Assembly: GCA_015057715.1 (NCBI GenBank)
Contig: SVDS01000034.1
Coordinates: forward strand, 1 to 38,132
Reading direction: 5' to 3'
DNA: 38,132 nucleotides
Source: Paenibacillaceae bacterium
GTDB lineage: Bacteria > Bacillota > Clostridia > Lachnospirales > Lachnospiraceae
Part shown: in pieces, positions 1-8,288 of the stretch
How positions within the stretch are numbered: position 1 is the first letter of the stretch
How the letters are laid out: each line of letters opens with the position of its first letter
Translations under genes and position numbers: made by a program
The notes under the pieces: generated by a model
The model's database searches: none
The model's input: only the letters and a program-made list of their open reading frames with translations
Told to the model about the DNA's origin: nothing

Positions 1-651
1 ACTATTTTTTTCATGCTTGCCTGTGCTAAAAACCATGAGATTATGTCGGAAGCTGTAAAGAAAAGCGATTTTTCAATCCGAAAGGATGTTTTTAACATGG
101 AACTGTCTGGTCTCACCCTGGGACTGATAGGCTTTGGGAATATTGGAAAACTGGTGGCTAAAAAAGCTTCTATGGGATTTGATATGAAGGTTATTGTCTA
201 TGATCATCATTTAACCCCTGACAATGCTCCGGCTGGCGTTATTCCAGTGTCCTCTCCGGAAGAAGTCTATCGGAATGCGGACTTCATTTCTCTCCATGTT
301 CCTTTTTCTGAAAAAAACCGGCACATGATAGCCAGAGAGCAGCTGGATATGATGAAGCCATCCGCTGTCTTAATCAATGTCTCCAGGGGCGGATTAATAC
401 TGGAAGACGATTTAATACAGGCTATAAAAGATAAAAAAATAAAAGGGGCTGCCCTTGATGTATTTGAAACGGAGCCCCTTCCTGCAGACAGCGCGCTGCT
501 TAAATATAACAACATCATTGTTTCTCCCCATTGCGCCGCCAATACCAGGGAAGCCCTTGACCGTATGGAGCTTTTTGCTGCTATGGACATCTTTCGGGTC
601 TTAAATGGAGAAAGACCGGAGTTTCCGGTCAATCATCCTTCTTTCCTATAA
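1..651 (+). CDS. D-2-hydroxyacid dehydrogenase, C-terminal part (5' end outside window)
   Basis: The reading frame is open from base 1, so the gene starts before the window; 216 residues are visible. It is a D-isomer-specific 2-hydroxyacid dehydrogenase (SerA/hydroxypyruvate reductase superfamily), which reduces a 2-keto acid with NAD(P)H in the cytoplasm. The NAD-binding Rossmann motif GFGNIGK is present, followed by the three catalytic elements in order: Arg in NVSRGG, Glu in FETEP and His in SPHCAA. The substrate cannot be told from this half. The chain ends soon after the catalytic domain, with no ACT domain, which speaks against a long-form phosphoglycerate dehydrogenase. The stop (649-651) lies inside the 3' end of the convergent GlgX-like gene, a 23-bp tail-to-tail overlap. 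Confidence 0.9.
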   Translation, partial: TIFFMLACAKNHEIMSEAVKKSDFSIRKDVFNMELSGLTLGLIGFGNIGKLVAKKASMGFDMKVIVYDHHLTPDNAPAGVIPVSSPEEVYRNADFISLHVPFSEKNRHMIAREQLDMMKPSAVLINVSRGGLILEDDLIQAIKDKKIKGAALDVFETEPLPADSALLKYNNIIVSPHCAANTREALDRMELFAAMDIFRVLNGERPEFPVNHPSFL

Positions 652-2476
652 ATACTACAATGGTTCTGGGAGGAACGGGAAAACTCTTTCCTTCCAGTAC
701 CGGTTCATTTCCTTCCTCATATTTTCCGTTCTCTTCCTGCTTATCCGTATGAAACACCACATGCCACTGTTGTTTTTTCGGAAGGTTTGGAAGATCAAAG
801 GTATGGGGTTCCCAGTGCATGTTATAAGCGATATAAAAATGATTATCTGCCGTCCCATCTGCTTTTCTGGCATAATCTCCCCAGTAAAGGATACCCAGCT
901 GACGTCTGAAATTCTCATATTCCGGATACCATGGTTTCACCCCATGATAAGAAACATCAGGGACTCCACAGGCAAGATAATCCATGTTCTTCGCTTCTTC
1001 TCTTCTGTGAAATACAGGATGTTCCTTTCTAAAAGCGATGACTGCTTTCACAAATTCAAAAAGATCCCTGTTTGTTTTTAGGAGGTTCCAGTTTAACCAG
1101 GAGATATCATTATCCTGGCAATAAGCATTGTTATTGCCCGACTGAGTATTGCCGAATTCATCCCCCGCCATAAAAAGCGGCGTTCCCTGACTTAACAGCA
1201 GCAGCAAAAAAGCATTGCGCAGCTGTTTTTTCCTAAGTTCCACCACTTTTTTCTTTCTGGTTGGACCTTCTGTCCCGCAATTCCACGAATAATTATAGGG
1301 ATTTCCATCCAGATTAGATTCTCCATTGGCTTCATTATGCTTTGTATCGTAGGATACCATATCCATCATGGTAAACCCATTGGTATTCGCCATATATTGA
1401 ATCATGCCCCGGTCAGTCGGATTGTTTCTGGTCCGGAAGACCAGATTTTTCATCTGCTCCTCGTCCCCTTTCAGTACTCTTCTCATATCTGTCTGATAGC
1501 TGTCATTATATTGTGCAAGATGTTTAAATCCCTTTACAGGAATGTCACCCCAGGAGTCAGCCCATAGCTTTAAACCTTTTAAATAGGGGTCACGTCCAAT
1601 TAAATCAAGAGGCGGGAATCCAACCAGATGAATTCCATCCAGATGAAATTCTTCTGCCCAGAACCGTACCGCATCAAGAACAAAGGTTGGAGACTCCTTC
1701 CCTGAAAAATACAATTCTGTAATAAGTTCTATCCCTTCTTTATGAAGAGCCTTAACCAGCTTTTTTAGTTCTAAATCCGGTGTTTTCTTATTATCCGAGA
1801 CATAAGACGCTTTGGGCGCGAAATAAAATCCCGTCGTATATCCCCAATAATTTATTTTTCCCGTAGGTTTATCCACACCATAGGGATTTCCCTGCACAAT
1901 TTCAGGAAGGATCACTTCCTGAAATTCATAAACTGGCATCAGCTCGACGGTTGTGATTCCCAGTTCTTTTAAGTAGGGGATTTTCTCCTCTATCGCCCGA
2001 AAGGTTCCTTTATTACTGATTCTGGAAGAAGAATGCATGGTAAATCCCCGGACATGAATCCGGTAGACCACAGAGTCCTCATATGGGATCAGCGGACGCT
2101 TGTCCTCTCCCCAGTCAAAAGCTTCAAACATAACCGGACTTTTGGATATCACAGCTGCTCTCTCTAAATCTCCCCAGCAATTCTTATCTGTGAAAGCCCT
2201 CCCATACGGATCAGAGAACCGTTTCCCATCAATCTCATAGCAATAGGAAATCCCGGTAAAGTCATCTCCAAGAATTGTAACAGAAAAAACCTCTCCCCGT
2301 TTCTCTTTTTCTGGAAAGAGAAACGTGCAGACGGGTTCCTTTTCATCGCCACGAAAAAAAAGTAGTTTTAATTCCTTTCCCTGAGCCGCAACGCTGAAAT
2401 GAACCCCCTCCCCAGTCTTAGTCATTCCCATGGGATAATATCCTGTTTCTCTCTTGGCGATCCTGTACTGTTTCAT
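629..2476 (-). CDS. GlgX/isoamylase-like GH13 protein, probable pseudoenzyme
   Basis: A 615-residue protein with the architecture of bacterial glycogen debranching enzyme: an N-terminal CBM48-like sandwich (about 10-100), then a GH13 barrel with the subfamily hallmark PYNYSWNCGTEG near 393-404. The catalytic signature is lost. Region I, normally DVVYNH, reads ELYFSG (254-259). The nucleophile stretch, normally DGFRFD, reads DGIHLV (280-285). The acid/base region, normally AEPWD, reads ADSWG (306-310). The transition-state HD before GFT is TN (365-366). Hydrolysis is therefore unlikely; a glycan-binding or regulatory role is inferred. The start at 2476 is chosen because GAGGAG lies 7 nt upstream; an in-frame start at 2497 has no such site. 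It follows the ABC-F gene by 27 bp and is probably co-transcribed. No terminator was seen at its 3' end, which runs into the convergent dehydrogenase gene. Confidence 0.85.
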   Translation of the reverse strand: MKQYRIAKRETGYYPMGMTKTGEGVHFSVAAQGKELKLLFFRGDEKEPVCTFLFPEKEKRGEVFSVTILGDDFTGISYCYEIDGKRFSDPYGRAFTDKNCWGDLERAAVISKSPVMFEAFDWGEDKRPLIPYEDSVVYRIHVRGFTMHSSSRISNKGTFRAIEEKIPYLKELGITTVELMPVYEFQEVILPEIVQGNPYGVDKPTGKINYWGYTTGFYFAPKASYVSDNKKTPDLELKKLVKALHKEGIELITELYFSGKESPTFVLDAVRFWAEEFHLDGIHLVGFPPLDLIGRDPYLKGLKLWADSWGDIPVKGFKHLAQYNDSYQTDMRRVLKGDEEQMKNLVFRTRNNPTDRGMIQYMANTNGFTMMDMVSYDTKHNEANGESNLDGNPYNYSWNCGTEGPTRKKKVVELRKKQLRNAFLLLLLSQGTPLFMAGDEFGNTQSGNNNAYCQDNDISWLNWNLLKTNRDLFEFVKAVIAFRKEHPVFHRREEAKNMDYLACGVPDVSYHGVKPWYPEYENFRRQLGILYWGDYARKADGTADNHFYIAYNMHWEPHTFDLPNLPKKQQWHVVFHTDKQEENGKYEEGNEPVLEGKSFPVPPRTIVVFIGKKDD

Positions 2477-2503
2477 CCCTATTCTCCTCTGTGACAAGTC
2501 CTG

Positions 2504-4318
2504 TTACTGGTTCTGAATCTGTTCTGCCAGATCATTTAAGTACATCCAGCGTTCCATCTTCTCCTCTAATAATCCTTCTTTATCTGCCTTTTCTTCCATC
2601 AGCTGATTCAATTTGCCATAGTCACTGGCAGCTTCTTCAATCTTTTTATCAAGCACTTCGATGGCTTCTTCCAAACCGGCAATGTCATCTTCAATGGTTT
2701 CCCATTCCCGCTGTTCTTTATAGGAGAACTTAAGCTTACGCTCTAATTTGGGTTTTTCTTTCCCCTTCTTCTCTCCTGCATCTTCCTTTTTGTAAGTTCC
2801 AGCTGCTTCACCAGGAAGCCCGTCCGGATATTTTGCAGCGAAAGCCGCCTGATAATCTGTAAATCCTCCCTCGTATTGAGTAACCTTTCCCTGTCCTTCA
2901 AATGCGAAAATTCTGCGCACCACCCGGTCCAGAAAATAGCGGTCATGAGATACGGTTATGACAATGCCTGGAAAGCTGTCTAAGTAATCCTCAAGGATGG
3001 TAAGTGTCTGAATATCCAGATCATTGGTAGGCTCGTCAAGAAGGAGGACATTGGGTGCTTCCATCAGGATACGCAGCAGATACAGCCGCCTTTTTTCTCC
3101 TCCTGAAAGCTTTTCAACAGTCGTATACTGAACGCTTGACGGAAATAAAAACCGTTCCAGCATCTGGGAGGCACTGACACTTCCGTCTTTTGTTTTCACA
3201 TACTCAGCCGCACTCCGGATATAATCGATGACCTTTAAGCTGCCGTCCATATCTTCGCTCTCCTGGGAGAAGTAACCCATCTTTACAGTCTGTCCCACTG
3301 TTAAGGTTCCCTCATCCGGCTGAAGCCATCCCACAATAATTTTCATGAGCGTGGATTTACCAGACCCGTTTGGACCAATAATTCCAATGCGGTCATTTTT
3401 CAGGAAAATATAGTTAAAATCTTTCATCAGAACCTTATCACCAAAAGCCTTTGAAATGCCTTCCAGCTCCACGGTAGTGCGTCCAAGGCGGCTCTCAATG
3501 GAATCCAGTTCCACGTTTTTATCAAACTCCGGTGCCTTCTGGTCACGAAGCGTCTCGTATCGCTCAATATGGGCCTTCTGCTTGGTGGAACGCGCCCTTG
3601 CCCCTCTTTGCATCCACTGCAGCTCGATACGGAGAATTGACTGGCGTTTCCGTTCAGTAGCCTGCTCCATATCCAGACGGTCTGCCTTTAGTTTTAAATA
3701 ACCTTCATAATTCTCCTGATAGCTGTAAAGCTTCCCCTTATCAAGCTCCACAATCCGGTTTGTCACACTGTCTAAAAAATACCGGTCATGGGTAACCATC
3801 AAAAGAGCACCTTTAAACCGGCGCAGATAATCCTCCAGCCAGTCCGCCATACTGCTGTCTAAGTGGTTGGTGGGCTCATCAAGAACCAGTAAATCAACAG
3901 TAGAAAGAAGAACGCTTACAAGCGCAACCCTTTTCCTTTGTCCGCCGGATAAGGTGTCAACTTTGGTATCAAATTTCGTAAAACCAAGTCTGGTCAGCAT
4001 GTTCTTTGCCTGGCTTTCTAAATCCCATACATGTTCATGGCCCTCATTCTCCCGGATAATACTTTCCAGAATGGTTTCTCCTGCCTCAAATCTGGGATTC
4101 TGGGAAAGAAAACGGATATCTAAGTTTCTTCCCTTTGCCACAGTTCCCTCATCTGGCTCTTCAAGCCCTGCCACGATACGTAAAAGCGTAGACTTTCCTG
4201 TGCCATTAATACCAATCAGACCGATCTTTTCCCCTTCATTTATGCTAAAACTGGTATCATCAAAAAGAAGCCGTTCTGTATATGATTTTGTTAAATGCTC
4301 AATTGTTAATAAATTCAT
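2504..4318 (-). CDS. ABC-F family ATPase, Uup-like
   Basis: A 604-residue soluble protein with two ABC ATPase domains and no membrane segments, the ABC-F type that acts on ribosomes. Domain 1 has Walker A GINGTGKST (about 36-44), signature LSGGQRKR and Walker B LLVLDEPTNHLD. Domain 2 has GPNGSGKST, LSGGEKRRLYL and LLLDEPTNDLD. The linker between them is rich in Arg and Lys (QRGARARSTKQKAH), as expected for the tRNA-interacting arm. Residues about 520-600 form a Lys/Glu-rich coiled coil, typical of Uup, which also binds DNA. Both nucleotide sites look intact. The start at 4318 has AGGAG about 12 nt upstream, a rather long spacing. It sits between exonuclease III (43 bp upstream) and the GlgX-like gene. 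Antibiotic protection is possible for ABC-F proteins, but nothing here points to it. Confidence 0.9.
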   Translation of the reverse strand: MNLLTIEHLTKSYTERLLFDDTSFSINEGEKIGLIGINGTGKSTLLRIVAGLEEPDEGTVAKGRNLDIRFLSQNPRFEAGETILESIIRENEGHEHVWDLESQAKNMLTRLGFTKFDTKVDTLSGGQRKRVALVSVLLSTVDLLVLDEPTNHLDSSMADWLEDYLRRFKGALLMVTHDRYFLDSVTNRIVELDKGKLYSYQENYEGYLKLKADRLDMEQATERKRQSILRIELQWMQRGARARSTKQKAHIERYETLRDQKAPEFDKNVELDSIESRLGRTTVELEGISKAFGDKVLMKDFNYIFLKNDRIGIIGPNGSGKSTLMKIIVGWLQPDEGTLTVGQTVKMGYFSQESEDMDGSLKVIDYIRSAAEYVKTKDGSVSASQMLERFLFPSSVQYTTVEKLSGGEKRRLYLLRILMEAPNVLLLDEPTNDLDIQTLTILEDYLDSFPGIVITVSHDRYFLDRVVRRIFAFEGQGKVTQYEGGFTDYQAAFAAKYPDGLPGEAAGTYKKEDAGEKKGKEKPKLERKLKFSYKEQREWETIEDDIAGLEEAIEVLDKKIEEAASDYGKLNQLMEEKADKEGLLEEKMERWMYLNDLAEQIQNQ

Positions 4319-4360
4319 GTTTTTATTATTCTCCTGTGTAATACTCTGTCTGATCCGTTA

Positions 4361-5116
4361 TTATTTAATTACAAGTTCCACCGGACAGTGGTCAGAGCCT
4401 GTCACCTGGGTATGAATATCTGCACTTACCAGCCTGTCCTCCAGACTTTGTGATACACAGAAATAATCAATACGCCACCCTGCATTCTTCTCCCTCGCCT
4501 TAAAGCGGTAGGACCACCAGGAGTACATCTCTTCCTGCTGCGGATAGAAATATCGGTAGGTATCTATAAAGCCATTCTCTACAAGGATGGTAAACTTTTC
4601 CCTCTCCTCATCGGTAAACCCTGCATTTTTCCGGTTGGTCTTGGGATTTTTCAAATCAATTTCCTTGTGAGCTACATTTAAGTCTCCGCAGAAAATAACA
4701 GGCTTATTCTCCTCCAGCCCTTTTAGATAGGCCAGAAATGCCTCCTCCCAGGTCAAACGGTAGGGAAGGCGTGCCAGTTCATTCTGGGAATTTGGAGTAT
4801 AGCAGGTTACCACATAATAGTCCGGAAATTCAGCCGTAATAATCCGGCCCTCTTTATCGTGCTCTTCTATTCCCATCCCATAAGTAACTGATAATGGCTC
4901 TTCTTTCGTAAACAGGGCAGTACCTGAATACCCTTTCTTTTGTGCGTAATTCCAATATTGATAATAGCCTGGAAGAGAAAGGTCAATCTGTCCTTCCTGC
5001 AGCTTGCTTTCCTGAATACAGAATACGTCTGCATCTACTTCATTAAAATAATCCAGAAAGCCTTTCTCCACACAGGCACGAAGTCCATTCACATTCCATG
5101 ATATCATTTTTTTCAT
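4361..5116 (-). CDS. xth: Exodeoxyribonuclease III / AP endonuclease
   Basis: A 251-residue Mg-dependent nuclease of the exonuclease III/APE family, which cleaves DNA at abasic sites and trims 3' blocking groups in base excision repair. Family motifs appear in order: [10 protein letters not shown] at the N-terminus, CIQESKL with the metal-binding Glu, [20 protein letters not shown] with Asp and Asn, [20 protein letters not shown], and the final catalytic GSDHCPVEL. All key residues are present and the length is normal. The start at 5116 is preceded by GGAGG at 8 nt; a longer frame to 5221 runs back through the upstream terminator and is not used. It heads the xth, ABC-F, GlgX-like block. Confident. 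Confidence 0.95.
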   Translation of the reverse strand: MKKMISWNVNGLRACVEKGFLDYFNEVDADVFCIQESKLQEGQIDLSLPGYYQYWNYAQKKGYSGTALFTKEEPLSVTYGMGIEEHDKEGRIITAEFPDYYVVTCYTPNSQNELARLPYRLTWEEAFLAYLKGLEENKPVIFCGDLNVAHKEIDLKNPKTNRKNAGFTDEEREKFTILVENGFIDTYRYFYPQQEEMYSWWSYRFKAREKNAGWRIDYFCVSQSLEDRLVSADIHTQVTGSDHCPVELVIK

Positions 5117-5191
5117 CGCATTCACCTCCGTCAAAAAGATAGTGTTAGTATACCATTTTAAACAGCATTCGAAAAGGGCGTGTTGCAAAAC

Positions 5192-5256
5192 TAATAAAGA
5201 AAAACGGGAGCTGCTGCTCAACTAACTTTTTCTTAGTTGAGCAACGCTCCCGTTTA
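5192..5256 (-). terminator. Strong intrinsic terminator after guaB
   Basis: On the minus strand the guaB stop codon is followed at once by a long hairpin: AAACGGGAGC plus TTGCTCAACTAA pairs with TTAGTTGAGCA plus AGCTCCCGTTT around a short A-rich loop, with one small bulge, and then TTTTTCTTT. The stem starts within the guaB stop codon. It separates the guaB transcript from xth. Confidence 0.9.
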
Positions 5257-6744
5257 GTAATCTTTATTTTTCAGTATGATATCATGAGCTCCGCCTTCCC
5301 GAATACTCATGGGAGAAACAAGGGTGATCCTTGCTTTTTTCTGAAATTCCTCAATGGAAGCCGCCCCGCAGCTGGACATTGTGGACTTTATCTTACTGAT
5401 CGTGACAGATAAATTATCCTTTAGTGCACCTGCATAAGGAACATAACTGTCAACACCTTCTTCAAAATGAGTATCTTTACTGGCTGACATGCTGTAGCGC
5501 TGCCAGTTCTTTGCACGGTCTGACCCTTCTCCCCAATATTCCTTTACATATTCATTGCCTCGTTTCAGCTTCTTTCCCGGGCTTTCATCAAACCTTGCAA
5601 AATATCTTCCCATCATTACAAAATCCGCTCCCATGGCCAGGGCTATGGCAATGTGATTGTCGTACACAATTCCTCCGTCGGAACAAATGGGGATGTAAAT
5701 ACCGGTCTCCTCCATATATTGATCCCTGGCAGAAGCAACTTCCAGTATGGCAGTCGCCTGACCCCTGCCAATCCCCTTCTGCTCACGTGTAATACAAATA
5801 GACCCGCCGCCAATGCCAACCTTTACAAAATCTGCCCCTGCATCTGCCAGATAACGGAAGCCTTCGGCATCAACCACGTTGCCGGCACCAATATATGCCT
5901 TGGGGAAATTTGACTTTATGTAGGTAATGGCATCATATTGCCAGGTGGAATAACCATCGGAAGAATCCAGGCACAAGATGTCAGCGCCTGCTTCCAGCAG
6001 TGCCGGAACCCGGTCCTGATAATCGTAAGTATTAATTCCCGCACCTACAAGAAGGCTCTTCTTCTCATCAAGAAGCTCAAAAGGATTCTCTTTATGAGCT
6101 TCGTAATCCTTACGGAACACCATATTGACCAGCTGCTGTTTTTCATTGACGATAGGAAGACAATTTAATTTATTTGCCCAAATCAGGTCATTGGCTTCAT
6201 TAAGGGAAATCCCATCCCTCCCTGTAATAAGCACTTCAAAAGGAGTCATAATATCACAGACTTTTTTATCCAGGGCATCCCTGCTTATTCTATAATCTCT
6301 GCTTGTAATAATCCCGGTAAGAATACCGTCCGATTTTCCGTTAGAAGTAACCGCTATGGTAGTATGCCCGGTATCCTCCTTCAGCCTCAGTATCTCATTC
6401 AAAGTGTGTTCCGGCGAAAGATAGGAATCACATACAACAAAGCCGGACTTGAATTTTTTGACTTTCCGTATCATTTCAGCCTGTGAATCAATCGTCTGGG
6501 CCCCATATATAAATGACAGCCCTCCGCACCGGGCCAGTGAAATAGCAAGTTTGTTATCCGACACTGCCTGCATAATGGCAGATACAAACGGAATGTTTAA
6601 CCTTACATGTGCCTCCCCTGCTCTAAATCTTGTAATAGGAGTGGTCAGATCAATTTTTTCAGGCATGCACTGGGGCGTGGATAAATTAGGGATCAGCAGA
6701 TATTCGTTAAAGGTTCTGGAAATTTCATTATATAGTTTAAACAT
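5254..6744 (-). CDS. guaB: IMP dehydrogenase with CBS pair
   Basis: A 496-residue IMP dehydrogenase, which oxidises IMP to XMP with NAD+, the committed step of GMP synthesis. The barrel is interrupted by two CBS domains (about 103-220). The active-site loop [12 protein letters not shown] puts the nucleophile at Cys317; the mobile flap has the Arg416-Tyr417 dyad in [18 protein letters not shown] and a C-terminal EGGAHD monovalent-cation motif follow. These differ from the common bacterial form (GPGSICTTR) and look very like Tritrichomonas foetus IMPDH as I remember it, with Cys and Arg-Tyr offset by two residues. The start at 6744 has AGAGG at 7 nt. It follows the HAD gene by 25 bp and ends in a strong terminator, so it is the last gene of the U32-HAD-guaB block. 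A second ordinary guaB elsewhere cannot be excluded. Confidence 0.93.
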   Translation of the reverse strand: MFKLYNEISRTFNEYLLIPNLSTPQCMPEKIDLTTPITRFRAGEAHVRLNIPFVSAIMQAVSDNKLAISLARCGGLSFIYGAQTIDSQAEMIRKVKKFKSGFVVCDSYLSPEHTLNEILRLKEDTGHTTIAVTSNGKSDGILTGIITSRDYRISRDALDKKVCDIMTPFEVLITGRDGISLNEANDLIWANKLNCLPIVNEKQQLVNMVFRKDYEAHKENPFELLDEKKSLLVGAGINTYDYQDRVPALLEAGADILCLDSSDGYSTWQYDAITYIKSNFPKAYIGAGNVVDAEGFRYLADAGADFVKVGIGGGSICITREQKGIGRGQATAILEVASARDQYMEETGIYIPICSDGGIVYDNHIAIALAMGADFVMMGRYFARFDESPGKKLKRGNEYVKEYWGEGSDRAKNWQRYSMSASKDTHFEEGVDSYVPYAGALKDNLSVTISKIKSTMSSCGAASIEEFQKKARITLVSPMSIREGGAHDIILKNKDY

Positions 6745-6769
6745 TTGAGACCTCTTTTCCTTTTGCTGC

Positions 6770-7405
6770 TTAAACGATGCTTTTCAATTCGCCGAAATTA
6801 TTGATGATAAAAGTTGGGTTTTGCGCTTTCAACTCTTCATAAGAATTGTTTCCATAGGTTACACCACAGGTGTGACAGCCTGCGCCACGTCCCATCTGAA
6901 GGTCAAATACTGTATCCCCTACCACCAATGCCTCTTCCGGTTCACATTTTTCCTGCTCCAATATTAATTGTGCCATGTCTGGAGCCGGCTTTTTGTTTTT
7001 TACATCCTGTTCGCCGTAGATGCGGGAAATGAAAGGACTTACCTGCAAATGATCAAGCAACAGATGAAGAGCGTCCTTGCCCTTACTTGAAGCAACTGTA
7101 ATAACAACTCCCTTTTGTGACAGGTACTCTATGGTGCTCTTTACATCAGGAAACAATGTAACACTTTCCATGCAGATATCCTGGTATTTTCTACGATATA
7201 AATCAATGGCATGATCCATCTCGCTGTCTGGGACTTTTAGTACGGAGGAAAAGGTATCCTTAAGCGGCAGCCCTATTTTTTCCTGTATGTCCTTCTCCCT
7301 GGCAATTCCATAGCCCAGTTCTTTTCCCGTGGCCTGAATTGTGTTTACAATGCTGCTCTTTGTATCTGCTATTGTTCCATCAAAATCTAATATTAAAAGC
7401 TTCAT
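6770..7405 (-). CDS. HAD-superfamily phosphatase (Gph/PpaX-like)
   Basis: A 211-residue haloacid-dehalogenase hydrolase. Motif I is [12 protein letters not shown] with nucleophile Asp and acid/base Asp, followed by a helical cap (about 15-80), motif [13 protein letters not shown] (Ser), a Lys in KNKKPAPD (motif III) and motif [14 protein letters not shown]. These are the marks of phosphoglycolate phosphatase or pyrophosphatase PpaX-like enzymes; the substrate cannot be assigned. The start at 7405 has GAGGG 8 nt upstream and gives the expected N-terminus; the longer frame to 7477 overlaps the preceding gene and is rejected. Lying in the block with guaB, a nucleotide or sugar phosphate substrate is possible but not shown. 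Confidence 0.85.
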   Translation of the reverse strand: MKLLILDFDGTIADTKSSIVNTIQATGKELGYGIAREKDIQEKIGLPLKDTFSSVLKVPDSEMDHAIDLYRRKYQDICMESVTLFPDVKSTIEYLSQKGVVITVASSKGKDALHLLLDHLQVSPFISRIYGEQDVKNKKPAPDMAQLILEQEKCEPEEALVVGDTVFDLQMGRGAGCHTCGVTYGNNSYEELKAQNPTFIINNFGELKSIV

Positions 7406-7467
7406 GTTCCATACCCTCACATCCCTATAATAAATTACATTAATATTATCGTTTCTTTCGTTCTTTT

Positions 7468-8274
7468 TCAATGCCATAGATCATAATCAATTACCTGGAT
7501 CTCTTCCAATTCATTATTAAGCAGATGTCTTAGATTATTTTCTGGAAGTTCCTTCTCCACACCAATCTCTCCCAGCTTATAAGAAATGTTTTCATCAAAC
7601 TGGTCCACCAGATCCTGCTTTCTGAAATACCGTCGGTTTTCTTCTATATACTCTTTTAAATGGCATTTTACAGAATCATTATAATATCCGTAGATCATGT
7701 TATTGAACTGCTCATGCACGATCTGATTATCTGAAATCAGGCGGTCCAGCTCAACCATAAGCCCAATACTTCCGAATGTGCGTCTCATTTCTTCAAATTC
7801 TTGTTTGTGAAGATGATTCTGAGATACGACAACATAAGAAATATTTCCGGTATTGTTTAAAACATCAAAAAATATTTTACTGTGTGCATGATTAATTTCC
7901 AGCTGGGATGAAACAATCACACGAATATCTTTGCTGTATTCATTGCAAAGCAGTTCAATAATATAAGGATTTGATACCAGAATATATTTAAATCCGGTGT
8001 CAATCATGGATTCAATATCTTTGCAAATCTCCTGATACCCCTCTACAGTAAATTCTCTGTTTTCAAAATGAAACATATCATAGGCATAACATAACTGATG
8101 CCTGCCGCTTATGCTCCTGGCTTCCTCCGGCGAGATTGCATAATCCCTCACTTCATGAAACAAAAAACAATCTTTCTGGAAATCCTGCTCAAATCTGGTC
8201 AAATAAATTCTGCCCTCTGACTCAGAGTCCATAAAGCTCTCATCCAAGTATAATGGTAGTAACATTTCACCCAT
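7468..8274 (-). CDS. U32-peptidase-like protein, short, without Cys cluster
   Basis: A 268-residue protein that resembles the barrel of U32 family proteins: the strand YILVSNPYIIELL and the stretch DIRVIVSSQLEINHAH parallel the NPYLIRYT and LKISASVNLK stretches of the neighbour 8289-9458. It lacks the C-terminal cysteine cluster found there and is about 120 residues shorter. U32 proteins of the UbiU/UbiV type work as two-protein complexes that hydroxylate quinone precursors without oxygen, and others modify tRNA; by analogy this could be the partner subunit of the neighbour. It starts 14 bp after that gene, and G-rich AAGGGGG precedes the ATG by about 9-10 nt. Start could also be four codons later. 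Function not known. Confidence 0.6.
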   Translation of the reverse strand: MGEMLLPLYLDESFMDSESEGRIYLTRFEQDFQKDCFLFHEVRDYAISPEEARSISGRHQLCYAYDMFHFENREFTVEGYQEICKDIESMIDTGFKYILVSNPYIIELLCNEYSKDIRVIVSSQLEINHAHSKIFFDVLNNTGNISYVVVSQNHLHKQEFEEMRRTFGSIGLMVELDRLISDNQIVHEQFNNMIYGYYNDSVKCHLKEYIEENRRYFRKQDLVDQFDENISYKLGEIGVEKELPENNLRHLLNNELEEIQVIDYDLWH

Positions 8275-8288
8275 TGGTACCTGCCCCC

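Noticed and set aside
605-1081. Plus-strand open frame opposite the GlgX-like gene
   Set aside because: No ribosome binding site or recognisable product; it is antisense to a clear gene.
2504-4318. Antibiotic-resistance ABC-F gene
   Set aside because: Its C-terminal coiled coil and intact sites point to housekeeping Uup; there is no mobile context or leader.
5192-5256. Purine riboswitch or other leader element near guaB
   Set aside because: The long hairpin lies after the guaB stop codon on its own strand, so it is a terminator and not a leader; no purine aptamer was seen ahead of guaB.
7406-7477. Longer N-terminus for the HAD phosphatase
   Set aside because: It would overlap the preceding gene, and a good ribosome binding site supports the start at 7405.
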